A stretch of 64,000 nucleotides of DNA, from assembly GCF_007995015.1 (NCBI RefSeq), contig NZ_VORB01000009.1, forward strand, positions 80,132 to 144,131, given 5' to 3'. Both the position numbers and the translations under genes were made by a program. This DNA is from Luteibaculum oceani (GTDB lineage: Bacteria; Bacteroidota; Bacteroidia; Flavobacteriales_D; Luteibaculaceae). This document shows positions 1-8,082 of this stretch, piece after piece. Position 1 is the first letter of the stretch; the number at the start of each line of letters is the position of its first letter. The notes under the pieces are model-generated. The model had not been told where the DNA came from. It saw nothing but the letters and a program-made list of their open reading frames with translations, and ran no database searches.

Positions 1-1807
1 CTTCTATGTTAGGATCTACCCTAAACGCCGGGTTTCTTACAATTACATCATTAAAAGTAATGGAGCGGTAATTCTGTGAGAAGTTGGCGAAAAGCTCCAG
101 GCTTGGATGAATTCTATAGGCAGCACCGAATCCAAGAATGGCAAAATCCCTTCTTTTCTCCATTCCATCCTCAATTTGCTCATCTATAAGAATGCTGTTG
201 TTCGGAGCGCGAACTAAATTGCGGTAAACGCCATTCCCTTGTGTATCAATAAATTCGTAACGTACACCATAGGTTAGCGCTAGTTTTTTGGTGGGATAAA
301 TTAAAGCCTCCGCAAAAGCAGCGTAATTGGTGTTATTAAAGTTGTAATCAGAAATACCAGGAAAGTCCTCGCTGATGTATTTAAATGAAGCGTCAGACCC
401 CGAGCTGGCAAATCCTTGCTGTTTATGGTTCTTTCCTTTATAAGCTCTTACACCTGCGGTTAAAGCGGTTTCGTAATTTCCAATTTGAGTGCGCTGTAAT
501 AGTCTAGTTTCGGTTCCCCAGTTATTGAACTGGTCGGAAATCAAATTCCGTTGTTTTCTAAACTCTTCATTAGATGCTTGCTCGGCTGGATCTGCTACGT
601 TTGGCGTGGCCAAGAATCCTAGTGCATCTCTACTTGCAACAAGCGCATAGGTATTATGGGTAATGGAGGTTTTATCAGAAAGTTTCCAAGTGGCATTAAA
701 TGCGGGTAAATTCCAAGCTACAGCAAACCAATTTCTATTTCTATTTACCTGAGTAGGATCCTCCTCAAATTGCGCATCAGTTAAACCCCCTGGCTGTTGG
801 GCAAGATATCTGTTCCCGGTATACGAAAAAGACAATTTTAATTGCGGAGTGCTTTGCAGGGTGTACTTAAAGTAATAGGTGTTGTTCTCCGAGGCAGAGT
901 TCGCTCTCCATCCTTCCGATTTCTTATGATTAAAATATCCGAAGACCTGGTGTTTTCCAGATTTAACCCCAAATGAATTATAGCTATTGAATAACCCGAA
1001 AGACCCAACACTTTGCTTGCTGTTGAGGTGTAGTTTTTTGTCTTTGGGGTGATCTTTAAGTATAAAGTTTATGGTTCCTCCAAACTGGCTCCCAAACTGA
1101 AGGGAAGAGGCACCACGCACTATATCAATTCGGTCTATTGCATCGGTAGGAGGGCTGTAATAGGTTTCTGGATATCCAAGCGGATCTGCACTAATGTCGT
1201 ACCCGTTTTGCCTAGTATTAAAGTTGGATGTACGGCTAGGGCTTAATCCTCGTCCACCAATTTCTAATTGATTTCCACCGTAATCACTCTCCCAAATGTT
1301 TAGTCCAGAAACCTTGGCATACACCTGACGTGCATTATTGGTAGCCGTATTGGCAACGAGATCATCAGGCCTTACGATATCATTCTTTTTGGCAGCAAAA
1401 AGCATGGTACCTCTTATGGTACGGAGACGCTCTAGAATTTCGGGCCTATCGGCAGCTATTTCTAGTTCGGCCAGTTGTGCTGCAAGCGGTTTTAAATTGT
1501 ATTCTACCTTTTGGTGCGAGGCGTGTGTGCAAATAAGCGTATCGGTAATGGGTTCATATCCCAAGCTGTATACCAACAGTACTTGTTTACCCTGTGCAAG
1601 CCTATTAAAAGTAAACCTACCGTATAAATCGGTGGTTGTTATTGCTTCTGATGAATTAATAAGACTAACTCTGGCGCCAGGAATGGGGTTTCCCATTTCA
1701 TCGATTACCACACCCGATAGCTTGGTCGGCGGATCAGACATTTGAGCCCAACCCGTTGTTCCCGCAAGAAACCCTAATATGTATAGTGCAATTCTAAGTG
1801 CTTTCAT
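1..1807 (-). CDS. TonB-dependent receptor, FecA-like (C-terminus cut by window edge)
   Basis: Outer-membrane receptor that imports a metal chelate using TonB energy. About 602 codons are visible; the rest of the barrel lies beyond position 1. The order is a signal peptide (residues 1-22), a carboxypeptidase-regulatory-like domain beginning LSGVVIDEMGNPIPGA (about 30-110), a plug with DRIDIVRGASSLQFGSQFGG, then barrel strands. The ATG overlaps the stop of the upstream HTTM gene as ATGA, so translation is probably coupled. The plug resembles Fe(III)-dicitrate receptors, and the operon partners (imelysin, HTTM, DUF4856) support iron or haem uptake. The exact ligand is not readable from sequence. 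Confidence 0.9.
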   Translation of the reverse strand, partial: MKALRIALYILGFLAGTTGWAQMSDPPTKLSGVVIDEMGNPIPGARVSLINSSEAITTTDLYGRFTFNRLAQGKQVLLVYSLGYEPITDTLICTHASHQKVEYNLKPLAAQLAELEIAADRPEILERLRTIRGTMLFAAKKNDIVRPDDLVANTATNNARQVYAKVSGLNIWESDYGGNQLEIGGRGLSPSRTSNFNTRQNGYDISADPLGYPETYYSPPTDAIDRIDIVRGASSLQFGSQFGGTINFILKDHPKDKKLHLNSKQSVGSFGLFNSYNSFGVKSGKHQVFGYFNHKKSEGWRANSASENNTYYFKYTLQSTPQLKLSFSYTGNRYLAQQPGGLTDAQFEEDPTQVNRNRNWFAVAWNLPAFNATWKLSDKTSITHNTYALVASRDALGFLATPNVADPAEQASNEEFRKQRNLISDQFNNWGTETRLLQRTQIGNYETALTAGVRAYKGKNHKQQGFASSGSDASFKYISEDFPGISDYNFNNTNYAAFAEALIYPTKKLALTYGVRYEFIDTQGNGVYRNLVRAPNNSILIDEQIEDGMEKRRDFAILGFGAAYRIHPSLELFANFSQNYRSITFNDVIVRNPAFRVDPNIE

Positions 1808-3138
1808 TCTTGCGGAAGTATCCAAGTTTTATGACTCCATCCGTCTTTAAGGGAGTGCAAATTTACATCGCTTTTTATAAACCGTCTCAACGGCGATCCA
1901 TTCATGGTGACAAAAACATCGGCTGTAACCACCGGATTCTTAATATCGTGCCGCCATTTATATTCCTCGGCCAAGAATTTAGCGTACTGAAGAATGAAGT
2001 CGGGTTGCACCGCCATCATCTTCTCCTGAACCGGTGTTAAGTATTCCTCGTTGAGTACTTCCCATTCTTTTCCTGTCTCCTTATCCTCTACGTAAAATGT
2101 AGCTATACCGGCTTTTTCCACCCGCATAACTCTCCACGAAAAATTAAATCCCTGTTCGTGCCAATACACATTGCCAGGATAAATCCACGATCTTAATGGG
2201 AACAAAATTTGCCATGAAATAAGTGGAATAATGATCCAAATTAACCTGGGCGAGAAAGTGTTTTTTACTGCTGAAATATTTAACCAAGATTTAACACGAG
2301 GCAAATATTTGTCTGCTGCTTTTAACCAGGTTTCAGCTGGAAAAAAGATTAGCGTTAAGCCTATCATTACAAAGGGGAACACCCCTATGGGAAATAAGAC
2401 CCAGGTTGCAAGGTGAAATACAATTACCGCAACATAGGCAAGGGGTCTGGTTTTTTTAAAGCTGAGCAAAAAGGGTAGGGAGAGATCGTAAATACAACCA
2501 AACCAAGAGGCGATAAATGCCACAATGGGGGCATGCATTACCAGACCTAAAAAACTGTTAGGATCAAATTGTCTTAGCCAAATTTTCATGGGCATTGCAT
2601 GAAAAAGCCAGTCTGGGGCAACCTTGGCCATGCCCGCAAAAAAGTATACGGCCGCAATTTGAAATTGCAGAAGGTAGATGTAAAGACGAGGTACGTCGGT
2701 GTTTGCAACACGCCCTGCTTTAGCATCCAATGAAAGCGTTTTATGGGTAGGAATAATCATTAACCAAATGGAAAGCAGGCTAATGAGGTAGTAATGGTTG
2801 AGGTAATAGGTTTTATCGAGTAATTCGAAATAATTAAAGCTTAGGAAAAATAGCAGGGTTGCTATGCGATATCGATATCCGAGTAAAATTCCGAGGCTAG
2901 AGAGGAGCATGAGGGTGAACACCAAGTACAATCCAATCTCGGGCAGGGGTTGTACCCATTCGAAACCGTAATATTTGAAAAAGAAGGTGGGTTCTACGTA
3001 AAATTCCTGTATCCAACCTTTAGACCAAAAACGTATACCACTAAAAAGCATCAAAGCCCCAAAGGCCATGCGGAAAATTGCAAGACCTATGGGGTGAGTA
3101 GCTTCGTTTAAGCGATATGTTATTTGGCTTTTAGTCAC
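1804..3138 (-). CDS. HTTM-domain membrane protein (vitamin K-dependent gamma-carboxylase-like)
   Basis: A 444-residue protein with many hydrophobic helices in residues 20-300 and a soluble C-terminal part. The N-terminal pattern (HPIGLAIFRMAFGALMLFSG, later YYLISLLSIWLMIIP and FFAGMAKVAPDWL) is that of the HTTM family, related to vitamin K-dependent gamma-glutamyl carboxylase. It overlaps its upstream neighbour by 8 bp and its downstream neighbour by 4 bp, so it belongs to one transcript with the imelysin and TonB receptor genes. Bacterial HTTM proteins are poorly understood; a role in oxidising or modifying the iron or haem cargo is only inference from context. Confidence 0.8.
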   Translation of the reverse strand: MTKSQITYRLNEATHPIGLAIFRMAFGALMLFSGIRFWSKGWIQEFYVEPTFFFKYYGFEWVQPLPEIGLYLVFTLMLLSSLGILLGYRYRIATLLFFLSFNYFELLDKTYYLNHYYLISLLSIWLMIIPTHKTLSLDAKAGRVANTDVPRLYIYLLQFQIAAVYFFAGMAKVAPDWLFHAMPMKIWLRQFDPNSFLGLVMHAPIVAFIASWFGCIYDLSLPFLLSFKKTRPLAYVAVIVFHLATWVLFPIGVFPFVMIGLTLIFFPAETWLKAADKYLPRVKSWLNISAVKNTFSPRLIWIIIPLISWQILFPLRSWIYPGNVYWHEQGFNFSWRVMRVEKAGIATFYVEDKETGKEWEVLNEEYLTPVQEKMMAVQPDFILQYAKFLAEEYKWRHDIKNPVVTADVFVTMNGSPLRRFIKSDVNLHSLKDGWSHKTWILPQE

Positions 3139-4249
3139 CGTCGTTATCCTGATAGGTAATTCTAACGTTTAGCACCGAAGTCATTTGCGCTTTAAGTGCT
3201 GGAGTTAGTTTTTGCAATTCGTTTATTAGAATGTTTAGCTTTTCTAATTTCTGGCTATCATTTACGATTTCCGAAAAGGGGTCTTGTAATTCCATCCATA
3301 GCCCATCGATAAAGTTAAACTGGTCGGTTATGGCAGCAGAAACGGTAGGATCTATACACTCTACATAGGCTAGTATTCCGTTTGAAATGCTTTCGCCATT
3401 GCTGTTGGTGCCGTATAAAAGGGTTTTGTTGTATTGGTAGTTAGCTTTGGCAAGCGATATGGTTTTATCCATAAACTTCCCTTCCGCCTGTTCCGGTTGT
3501 GGGTTTCCTCCGTTGTATCTCCCTGCCGGACTTTTTAGTTTGAAGTTTTTATTGAACTCAAAATCTTTTACTAGGCTATTAACCATTAAAGCAAGAGGTG
3601 AACCATCGCCAGAACCTGAGCTAAGGTTAAAAAACTCACTTTCGTCACCCGTCCAAAACTCGTTTATATCTCTAAAAAGCTGCTCTAAGTAAAACGCTTG
3701 ACGAATGCCCATCATAACAGCATTGCCATCATTTTGGTACCTATTAATGATTTCTGCGTCGGTGGGTTCTATACCGTATAGCATGTACTCTAAGGCTGGA
3801 AAACCAAGTAGTAAGCGTGAGGCATTGGTTAGGTTTAACTTCCCCTGACTAATTCTGGTTTCAATGCTGTCGGTATTGGTAGGGAAGGTGTTGGCCCACT
3901 CATTAAAAAAGGTGCCCTCGCGATAATCAAATCCCTGGCCAATATCAAATCCTGCAAACCCTTGGTAAAGAAGATAGGCGTTGACGAAATCTTCTCGCAT
4001 TCGATCTAAGCTAGCTTGGTTTGGGGTTTCGGCAAATTTGGTTACCAATTCGGTATGGATTCTGCCAACTGCCGCTTGAATAGCCTCACTCCTTGATGCA
4101 GCTTCCAAACGATATGAAGCTTGCATTCCCTGCAAATCGAAAACACAATCTGAAATTACCGGTGGTGTGTTTTTCTCGTCGCAAGAGGATAAAAGCAATG
4201 CCCCCGTAAGGAGCACTGCTAATCCAGATATGATTTTGTTTATACGCAT
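3131..4249 (-). CDS. Imelysin-family lipoprotein
   Basis: A 372-residue protein with a lipoprotein signal (LLLSSC, Cys 23). The imelysin (peptidase M75, EfeO/IrpA-like) signature appears as GFPALEYMLYG at residues 149-159, after a YLLYQGFAGFDIG segment. Members bind iron or haem in the periplasm or at the outer membrane and generally lack demonstrated peptidase activity. It sits between a DUF4856 lipoprotein and the HTTM and TonB genes on the same strand, with a 15-bp gap upstream and an 8-bp overlap downstream. An iron-binding uptake partner is the best reading. Confidence 0.85.
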   Translation of the reverse strand: MRINKIISGLAVLLTGALLLSSCDEKNTPPVISDCVFDLQGMQASYRLEAASRSEAIQAAVGRIHTELVTKFAETPNQASLDRMREDFVNAYLLYQGFAGFDIGQGFDYREGTFFNEWANTFPTNTDSIETRISQGKLNLTNASRLLLGFPALEYMLYGIEPTDAEIINRYQNDGNAVMMGIRQAFYLEQLFRDINEFWTGDESEFFNLSSGSGDGSPLALMVNSLVKDFEFNKNFKLKSPAGRYNGGNPQPEQAEGKFMDKTISLAKANYQYNKTLLYGTNSNGESISNGILAYVECIDPTVSAAITDQFNFIDGLWMELQDPFSEIVNDSQKLEKLNILINELQKLTPALKAQMTSVLNVRITYQDNDGD

Positions 4250-4264
4250 AGGGTTAGTTTCTTT

Positions 4265-5413
4265 TTACTTTAATGGGTTGTTACCAAAAGCTTCAACCAG
4301 GTGGGTAATGGCCATGTCTATGTCGCTATTGCTCACTTCCCACAGATTACTGTTAAGTCCAACTATAGCAAGTGCGCTATCTACTTTGGCTTGGTTAGAT
4401 TTTCTCGGGAATAAGGCTTCGCTTATTGCCCCATCTCTATGTCCTTCCATGGCAATCATAAATCCAACAGCTTCAGAAAGGTGGTGAAGGCGGGCTGCAA
4501 CATCGGTATCGTCTTTTGCATCTTCTAGGTATGCTAAAGCATTGTTTGCACAAACTTGTTCTAGGATAATAGAGATTTCAGCAATTGCAGCATCTCTGTT
4601 ATCGTATTGTTTTAAAACAATAGCGTGTCTACCTTTAATAAGGGCATTAAGAAGTCTCTCATTAATACCAGGCATATTGTAAGAGTCGTTCGCAACATGG
4701 CGTTTAACAACATATTCTCCCCAAAAGTTTACACGAGTTTGGTCTTTTGGATCGGTGTCGGCATTGCTTAAGTCGGGAGCAATTCCAAGGTATCCAAACG
4801 CTTCGTCGTAGTGGTGTTCCATTTGGGTATAGTTTTTACCCTCTACGATATTATTGTTGTCGTCGGCTAGGATATTTACCGATAGGTAGTGCTCAACGGT
4901 TTGATAATAGAACACAGATCCCATAAGACCTTTAAGAATGATTTGTCTTGGCTCTAAACCATTTTCATCAAAAAGGTATCCAGAAGAAGATCCTTCTTTA
5001 AGAAGTAATCCAGCCTTACCGTTTGCGGCTGTTGCTTGTAACTTGGAGATAGAATCTGTTTTTTCGAACCAAGCTTCGTAAAAGGCCGCATCTTCAACGC
5101 TGGCACATTTGTTTTTTAATTGCTTGCTGTATCCTTCCGTTGCAAAGGCACCGTTGGAATTGGCAAACATATCTTTTAGTTGAGAAGCGTTTACTGTTCC
5201 TCCCGTGTTAACATTACCAAGGTAAGATCCAATGGCAGTTAACATGGCAATGCGTTCTTCTTGCCCGGTGTAGGATACGGTGCTTTCTCCGTTTCTGGTA
5301 AAGGAATAGGTGGAAGGAGCGGTAGGGGTACTCGTTTGTGGTTTTTCATCTGGCTGGCAAGCGGTAAATGCTACAGCAGAAAATAAGGCGGTAAGTAAGG
5401 TTAGTTTTTTCAT
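4265..5413 (-). CDS. DUF4856-family lipoprotein
   Basis: I start this at the internal ATG at 5413, giving 382 residues, because the protein then begins with a clean lipoprotein signal (MKKLTLLTALF to AFTAC, Cys 19). The longer reading to 5470 would run through the promoter. The body (VSYTGQEERIAMLTAIGSYL near the start, KGLMGSVFYYQ in the middle) matches DUF4856, which co-occurs with imelysin and TonB receptor genes in Bacteroidota. It is first in the operon and has a good promoter 21-51 bp upstream. Function is unknown; a surface or periplasmic iron-uptake accessory is likely. Confidence 0.8.
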   Translation of the reverse strand: MKKLTLLTALFSAVAFTACQPDEKPQTSTPTAPSTYSFTRNGESTVSYTGQEERIAMLTAIGSYLGNVNTGGTVNASQLKDMFANSNGAFATEGYSKQLKNKCASVEDAAFYEAWFEKTDSISKLQATAANGKAGLLLKEGSSSGYLFDENGLEPRQIILKGLMGSVFYYQTVEHYLSVNILADDNNNIVEGKNYTQMEHHYDEAFGYLGIAPDLSNADTDPKDQTRVNFWGEYVVKRHVANDSYNMPGINERLLNALIKGRHAIVLKQYDNRDAAIAEISIILEQVCANNALAYLEDAKDDTDVAARLHHLSEAVGFMIAMEGHRDGAISEALFPRKSNQAKVDSALAIVGLNSNLWEVSNSDIDMAITHLVEAFGNNPLK

Positions 5414-5433
5414 TTGGGTTATTAATTTCGAGG

Positions 5434-5464
5434 CAAATCTACTTCGCAAGGGGAGGGTGGACAA
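5434..5464 (-). promoter_or_regulatory. Promoter of the DUF4856-imelysin-HTTM-TonB operon
   Basis: Read on the minus strand, TTG (5464-5462), 20 bp, then TAGATTTG (5441-5434) match the Bacteroidota -33 and -7 elements (TTTG and TAnnTTTG). Transcription would start about 15 bp before the ATG at 5413. No iron-box repeat was recognised here. Confidence 0.6.
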
Positions 5465-5507
5465 TACCAAGAATTAGGTATTTTATTTAGACTGAATTAA
5501 AATTAGC

Positions 5508-6353
5508 ATGAAAATACTTGTTGCCGATAGCGGCGGAACCAAGGCAGACTGGGCCTATTTAGAGGGTGATGGGAATACGGTGGAATGGACGGGGAAAGGG
5601 TTAAATCCCAATACAAAATCTACAAATGCCATAATAGAGGAGTTGAATGGTGATCCTTTTAAGGATATCGAGCCCCAGCATATCTATTTTTATGGTGCAG
5701 GATGCTCAACCGGTAGCAATCAGCAGTTAATTCAAACTTTGTTGAAGGAACGATTTCCTTCGGCAACTAAAATAGAGGTCCGTAGCGACTTGTATGCAGC
5801 CGCCTATGCAACGGTGGGTAATGGCGATGGAGTTGTTGGTATTTTGGGAACCGGAGCCAATTCTGCTTTATTTAAAAATGGAGCTTTTGTGCGCAGCAGG
5901 CCTTCCTATGGTTATTTAATGGGAGACGAAGGTTCTGGCGCCTATTTGGGAAAAATGTTTCTCAAGGCGTGGTTAGAAAAAGAATTCAGTCCCACCTTAT
6001 TGGAAACCCTTGAAGCTCATAAACCCTCCGAGGAAGAGATAGTTACTAGATTATATGCAGGTGAGGAGTCGGTAACAAAGGTGTTTGGGTCTTTTGTTCC
6101 GCTACTTTCTAAGTACCAGAGCGAGTTTCCCGAGCTTGGAGAACTTGTAAAGCAATCGTTTAGAGATTACGTTAAGTATTTCATTCACTGCTATCCCCAA
6201 AGTCCCAAACAATGCTTTTTTGTGGGCTCCATTGCTTTTTATTTTCAAGACCAGTTAAAGCAGGTTTTAGAAGAAGCAGGATTGGAGCTTAAAAAGGTTA
6301 TTCAGCGTCCTATGCCAGGACTGATTGATTGGGTGTTAGGAGTTAAGAGTTAG
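5508..6353 (+). CDS. BadF/BadG-type ATPase, probable N-acetylglucosamine kinase
   Basis: A 281-residue ASKHA-fold kinase. The phosphate-1 loop is DSGGTKADW (7-15), phosphate-2 is GILGTGANS (111-119), and the acceptor-side motif is GDEGSGAYLG (139-148). These match the BadF/BadG/BcrA/BcrD family, whose short Bacteroidota members resemble eukaryotic-type GlcNAc or MurNAc kinases. It would phosphorylate an amino sugar in the cytoplasm, perhaps in cell-wall recycling. The last codons (LGVKS and stop) fall inside a 7-bp repeat tract, so the extreme C-terminus was probably rewritten by the repeat. Confidence 0.75.
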   Translation: MKILVADSGGTKADWAYLEGDGNTVEWTGKGLNPNTKSTNAIIEELNGDPFKDIEPQHIYFYGAGCSTGSNQQLIQTLLKERFPSATKIEVRSDLYAAAYATVGNGDGVVGILGTGANSALFKNGAFVRSRPSYGYLMGDEGSGAYLGKMFLKAWLEKEFSPTLLETLEAHKPSEEEIVTRLYAGEESVTKVFGSFVPLLSKYQSEFPELGELVKQSFRDYVKYFIHCYPQSPKQCFFVGSIAFYFQDQLKQVLEEAGLELKKVIQRPMPGLIDWVLGVKS

Positions 6354-6375
6354 GGGTTAAGAGTCAGGAGTTAAG
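6341..6375 (+). repeat. Degenerate 7-bp tandem repeat, first tract
   Basis: Five in-phase heptads can be read: AGTTAAG, AGTTAGG, GGTTAAG, AGTCAGG, AGTTAAG (pattern RGTYARG). The first two lie inside the kinase gene and supply its last codons and stop. The rest of the 253-bp gap before the helicase gene holds the hairpin and two further tracts listed separately, plus about 75 bp (6530-6606) in which I see no feature. Confidence 0.85.
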
Positions 6376-6396
6376 AGGGGTTCGGTAGCGATTTAC

Positions 6397-6448
6397 GGTT
6401 CTCGAGTGGCCACGACGAGGTAACGAGGCGTGGTTGTATCGAGAGAAC
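6397..6448. repeat. 52-bp hairpin inside the heptad tract
   Basis: An outer stem pairs GGTTCTCGA (6397-6405) with TCGAGAGAAC (6439-6448, one bulged base). An inner stem pairs CCACG (6410-6414) with CGTGG (6429-6433). The 14-base loop carries ACGAGG twice. It interrupts the 7-bp repeats and has no T-run, so it looks like an inserted palindromic unit rather than a terminator. Confidence 0.6.
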
Positions 6449-6459
6449 AAGGGCGTAGG

Positions 6460-6487
6460 AGTTAAGCGTTAAGTGTAAGGAGTTAGG
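6460..6487 (+). repeat. Degenerate 7-bp tandem repeat, second tract
   Basis: Four in-phase heptads (AGTTAAG, CGTTAAG, TGTAAGG, AGTTAGG) resume the pattern after the hairpin. Confidence 0.75.
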
Positions 6488-6501
6488 AGGGAGAGGTGAA
6501 T

Positions 6502-6529
6502 AGTCAATGGTCAGTGGTTAATGGTCAGT
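6502..6529 (+). repeat. Degenerate 7-bp tandem repeat, third tract
   Basis: Four heptads (AGTCAAT, GGTCAGT, GGTTAAT, GGTCAGT) of the RGTYART form, the same variant found upstream of the helicase gene. Confidence 0.8.
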
Positions 6530-6606
6530 AGTTGTTTAGCGCTGAATAGCGTTGACCGTATTCAGTCTACCAGTCTACCAGTTCACAATTTACAATGAGT
6601 AAACTC

Positions 6607-7917
6607 CTAACGTAAAAGGCTAATTCTAACCTTTTTCTTTTTTAGTCGGCTGTTATTTAGCTTTTGGGCCATGCCTTTTGCCTTGCTAGCCTTTATTCCC
6701 ACATAGGTACAATGGTCGTGAAGTTCTATTAAGCCCAAGTCTGTTGGGTTAAGGCCTCCTTCTTTTAAAAATAACCCAGCGACATCACCCTTGGATATTT
6801 TGTCTTTCCGACCGCCTGTGATGTACAGCGTTTCCATGGTGGGATGAGCATAGCCGGAAGCCTTAGATGGTTCTGTAGCCGGCAGCTTTGGTATAAATGG
6901 TGGGAGGGAAGTCCCTAATTCGTGCAGGATGTATGCCGTACCATGTGCATGCATTCTAGCCGTTCTCCCATTTCGGTGTATGAATGCATCTTCTCGCTGA
7001 GGCAGTTCGTAGTGAATAATGTAATCTAATTCGGGTATATCTAATCCTCTGGCAGCTAAATCTGTTGCTAGCAGTATGTTGCAACTTCCATTTCGGAATT
7101 TAATTAAAGACTGTTCGCGATCTAACTGCTCTAATCCACCATAGAATTTGGCGTGGTTAATTCCTTCGGCATGCAGATAATCGCTAATGTCTGCAATGCT
7201 ATCCTTGAAATTGCAGAAAACAATACCTCTTTTCTTTCCAAAACTTTTAAGTAAATCAGCCAAAGCAACTGGCTTATTTCCTTTTTTGGCAGTAACTCTT
7301 ATTTGGTTCAACCTTGGTTCTTGGTCCTTCTCGAATTTGAGTTTAAAAGGTTTCTTCAGGTTTATGAAAACTGGGATCTCAGTGGATTCTGTTGCCGATG
7401 TTAGGATTTTGTGTGATACATTCTCCAAATGGTAACATATTTCCCGCATTTCATTTTCAAAACCTACTTCCAAAGACTTGTCAAACTCATCGAGCACCAA
7501 GGTGTGGGCGGAGGAAAAATCTAATATTTCGTTTCTTAAATGATCCGCAATTCTTCCGGGAGTTCCCACCAAAATACTCGGAGTACTTTGCAATGCCGTT
7601 CTATCTCTATTGCTGCTCCTACCTCCAAAAACAGCTAAAGCTCTATATCCCGATCCTATGTTTCTTATAATTTGTTCAATCTGAATAGCCAATTCTCTCG
7701 AGGGAACCATAATCAACACCTGAATACCCTCTTTTTCCTCAAGGTTTTCTATGATGGGTAGGAGAAAGGCTAAAGTTTTTCCAGATCCAGTGGGAGAAAT
7801 TAAAACCAGTTCCGAATGATGAGGATAGGCTTCATCTACTGCCTTTTGCATTTCATTTAACGCTGAAATGCCCAGCTTGTTAAGAATTTGTTCTCGGGTT
7901 TTTATTGGATCATTCAT
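6607..7917 (-). CDS. DEAD-box RNA helicase, DbpA-like
   Basis: A 436-residue ATP-dependent RNA helicase. Motif I is PTGSGKT (42-48), Ia PSREL, Ib GTPGR, motif II DEFD (143-146) in place of DEAD, motif III SAT (174-176), motif V ATDLAARGLD, and motif VI HRNGRTAR (314-321) in place of HRxGRTGR. The C-terminal 80 residues look like a DbpA-type RNA-binding domain, the form that targets 23S rRNA helix 92 during 50S assembly. Its ribosome role is inferred from that tail. The gene stands alone with 7-bp repeat tracts on both sides. Confidence 0.88.
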   Translation of the reverse strand: MNDPIKTREQILNKLGISALNEMQKAVDEAYPHHSELVLISPTGSGKTLAFLLPIIENLEEKEGIQVLIMVPSRELAIQIEQIIRNIGSGYRALAVFGGRSSNRDRTALQSTPSILVGTPGRIADHLRNEILDFSSAHTLVLDEFDKSLEVGFENEMREICYHLENVSHKILTSATESTEIPVFINLKKPFKLKFEKDQEPRLNQIRVTAKKGNKPVALADLLKSFGKKRGIVFCNFKDSIADISDYLHAEGINHAKFYGGLEQLDREQSLIKFRNGSCNILLATDLAARGLDIPELDYIIHYELPQREDAFIHRNGRTARMHAHGTAYILHELGTSLPPFIPKLPATEPSKASGYAHPTMETLYITGGRKDKISKGDVAGLFLKEGGLNPTDLGLIELHDHCTYVGIKASKAKGMAQKLNNSRLKKKKVRISLLR

Positions 7918-7942
7918 GTTGCAAAGCTAGGATACTTGGTGT

Positions 7943-8048
7943 AGGGTCTAGGGTTAGGAGTTAGGGGAATGGTATAATGGTCGGTGGTTAGTGGTTAGTG
8001 GTTAGTGGTCAGTAGTCAATGGTCAGTAGTCAATGGTTAATGGTCAAT
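7943..8048 (+). repeat. Degenerate 7-bp tandem repeat upstream of the helicase gene
   Basis: Four G-rich heptads (7943-7970) are followed, after a slip, by nine consecutive heptads at 7986-8048: GGTTAGT three times, GGTCAGT, AGTCAAT, GGTCAGT, AGTCAAT, GGTTAAT, GGTCAAT. Same strand and consensus as the tracts at 6341-6529. Confidence 0.88.
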
Positions 8049-8082
8049 AGTGAGGCAATTTTTAACTGCCACCAGCCAATTC

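Noticed and set aside
5508..6353. Benzoyl-CoA reductase subunit, suggested by the BadF family name
   Set aside because: The protein is short, lacks the 4Fe-4S cysteines of the reductase activators and has no anaerobic aromatic genes nearby; a sugar kinase fits better.
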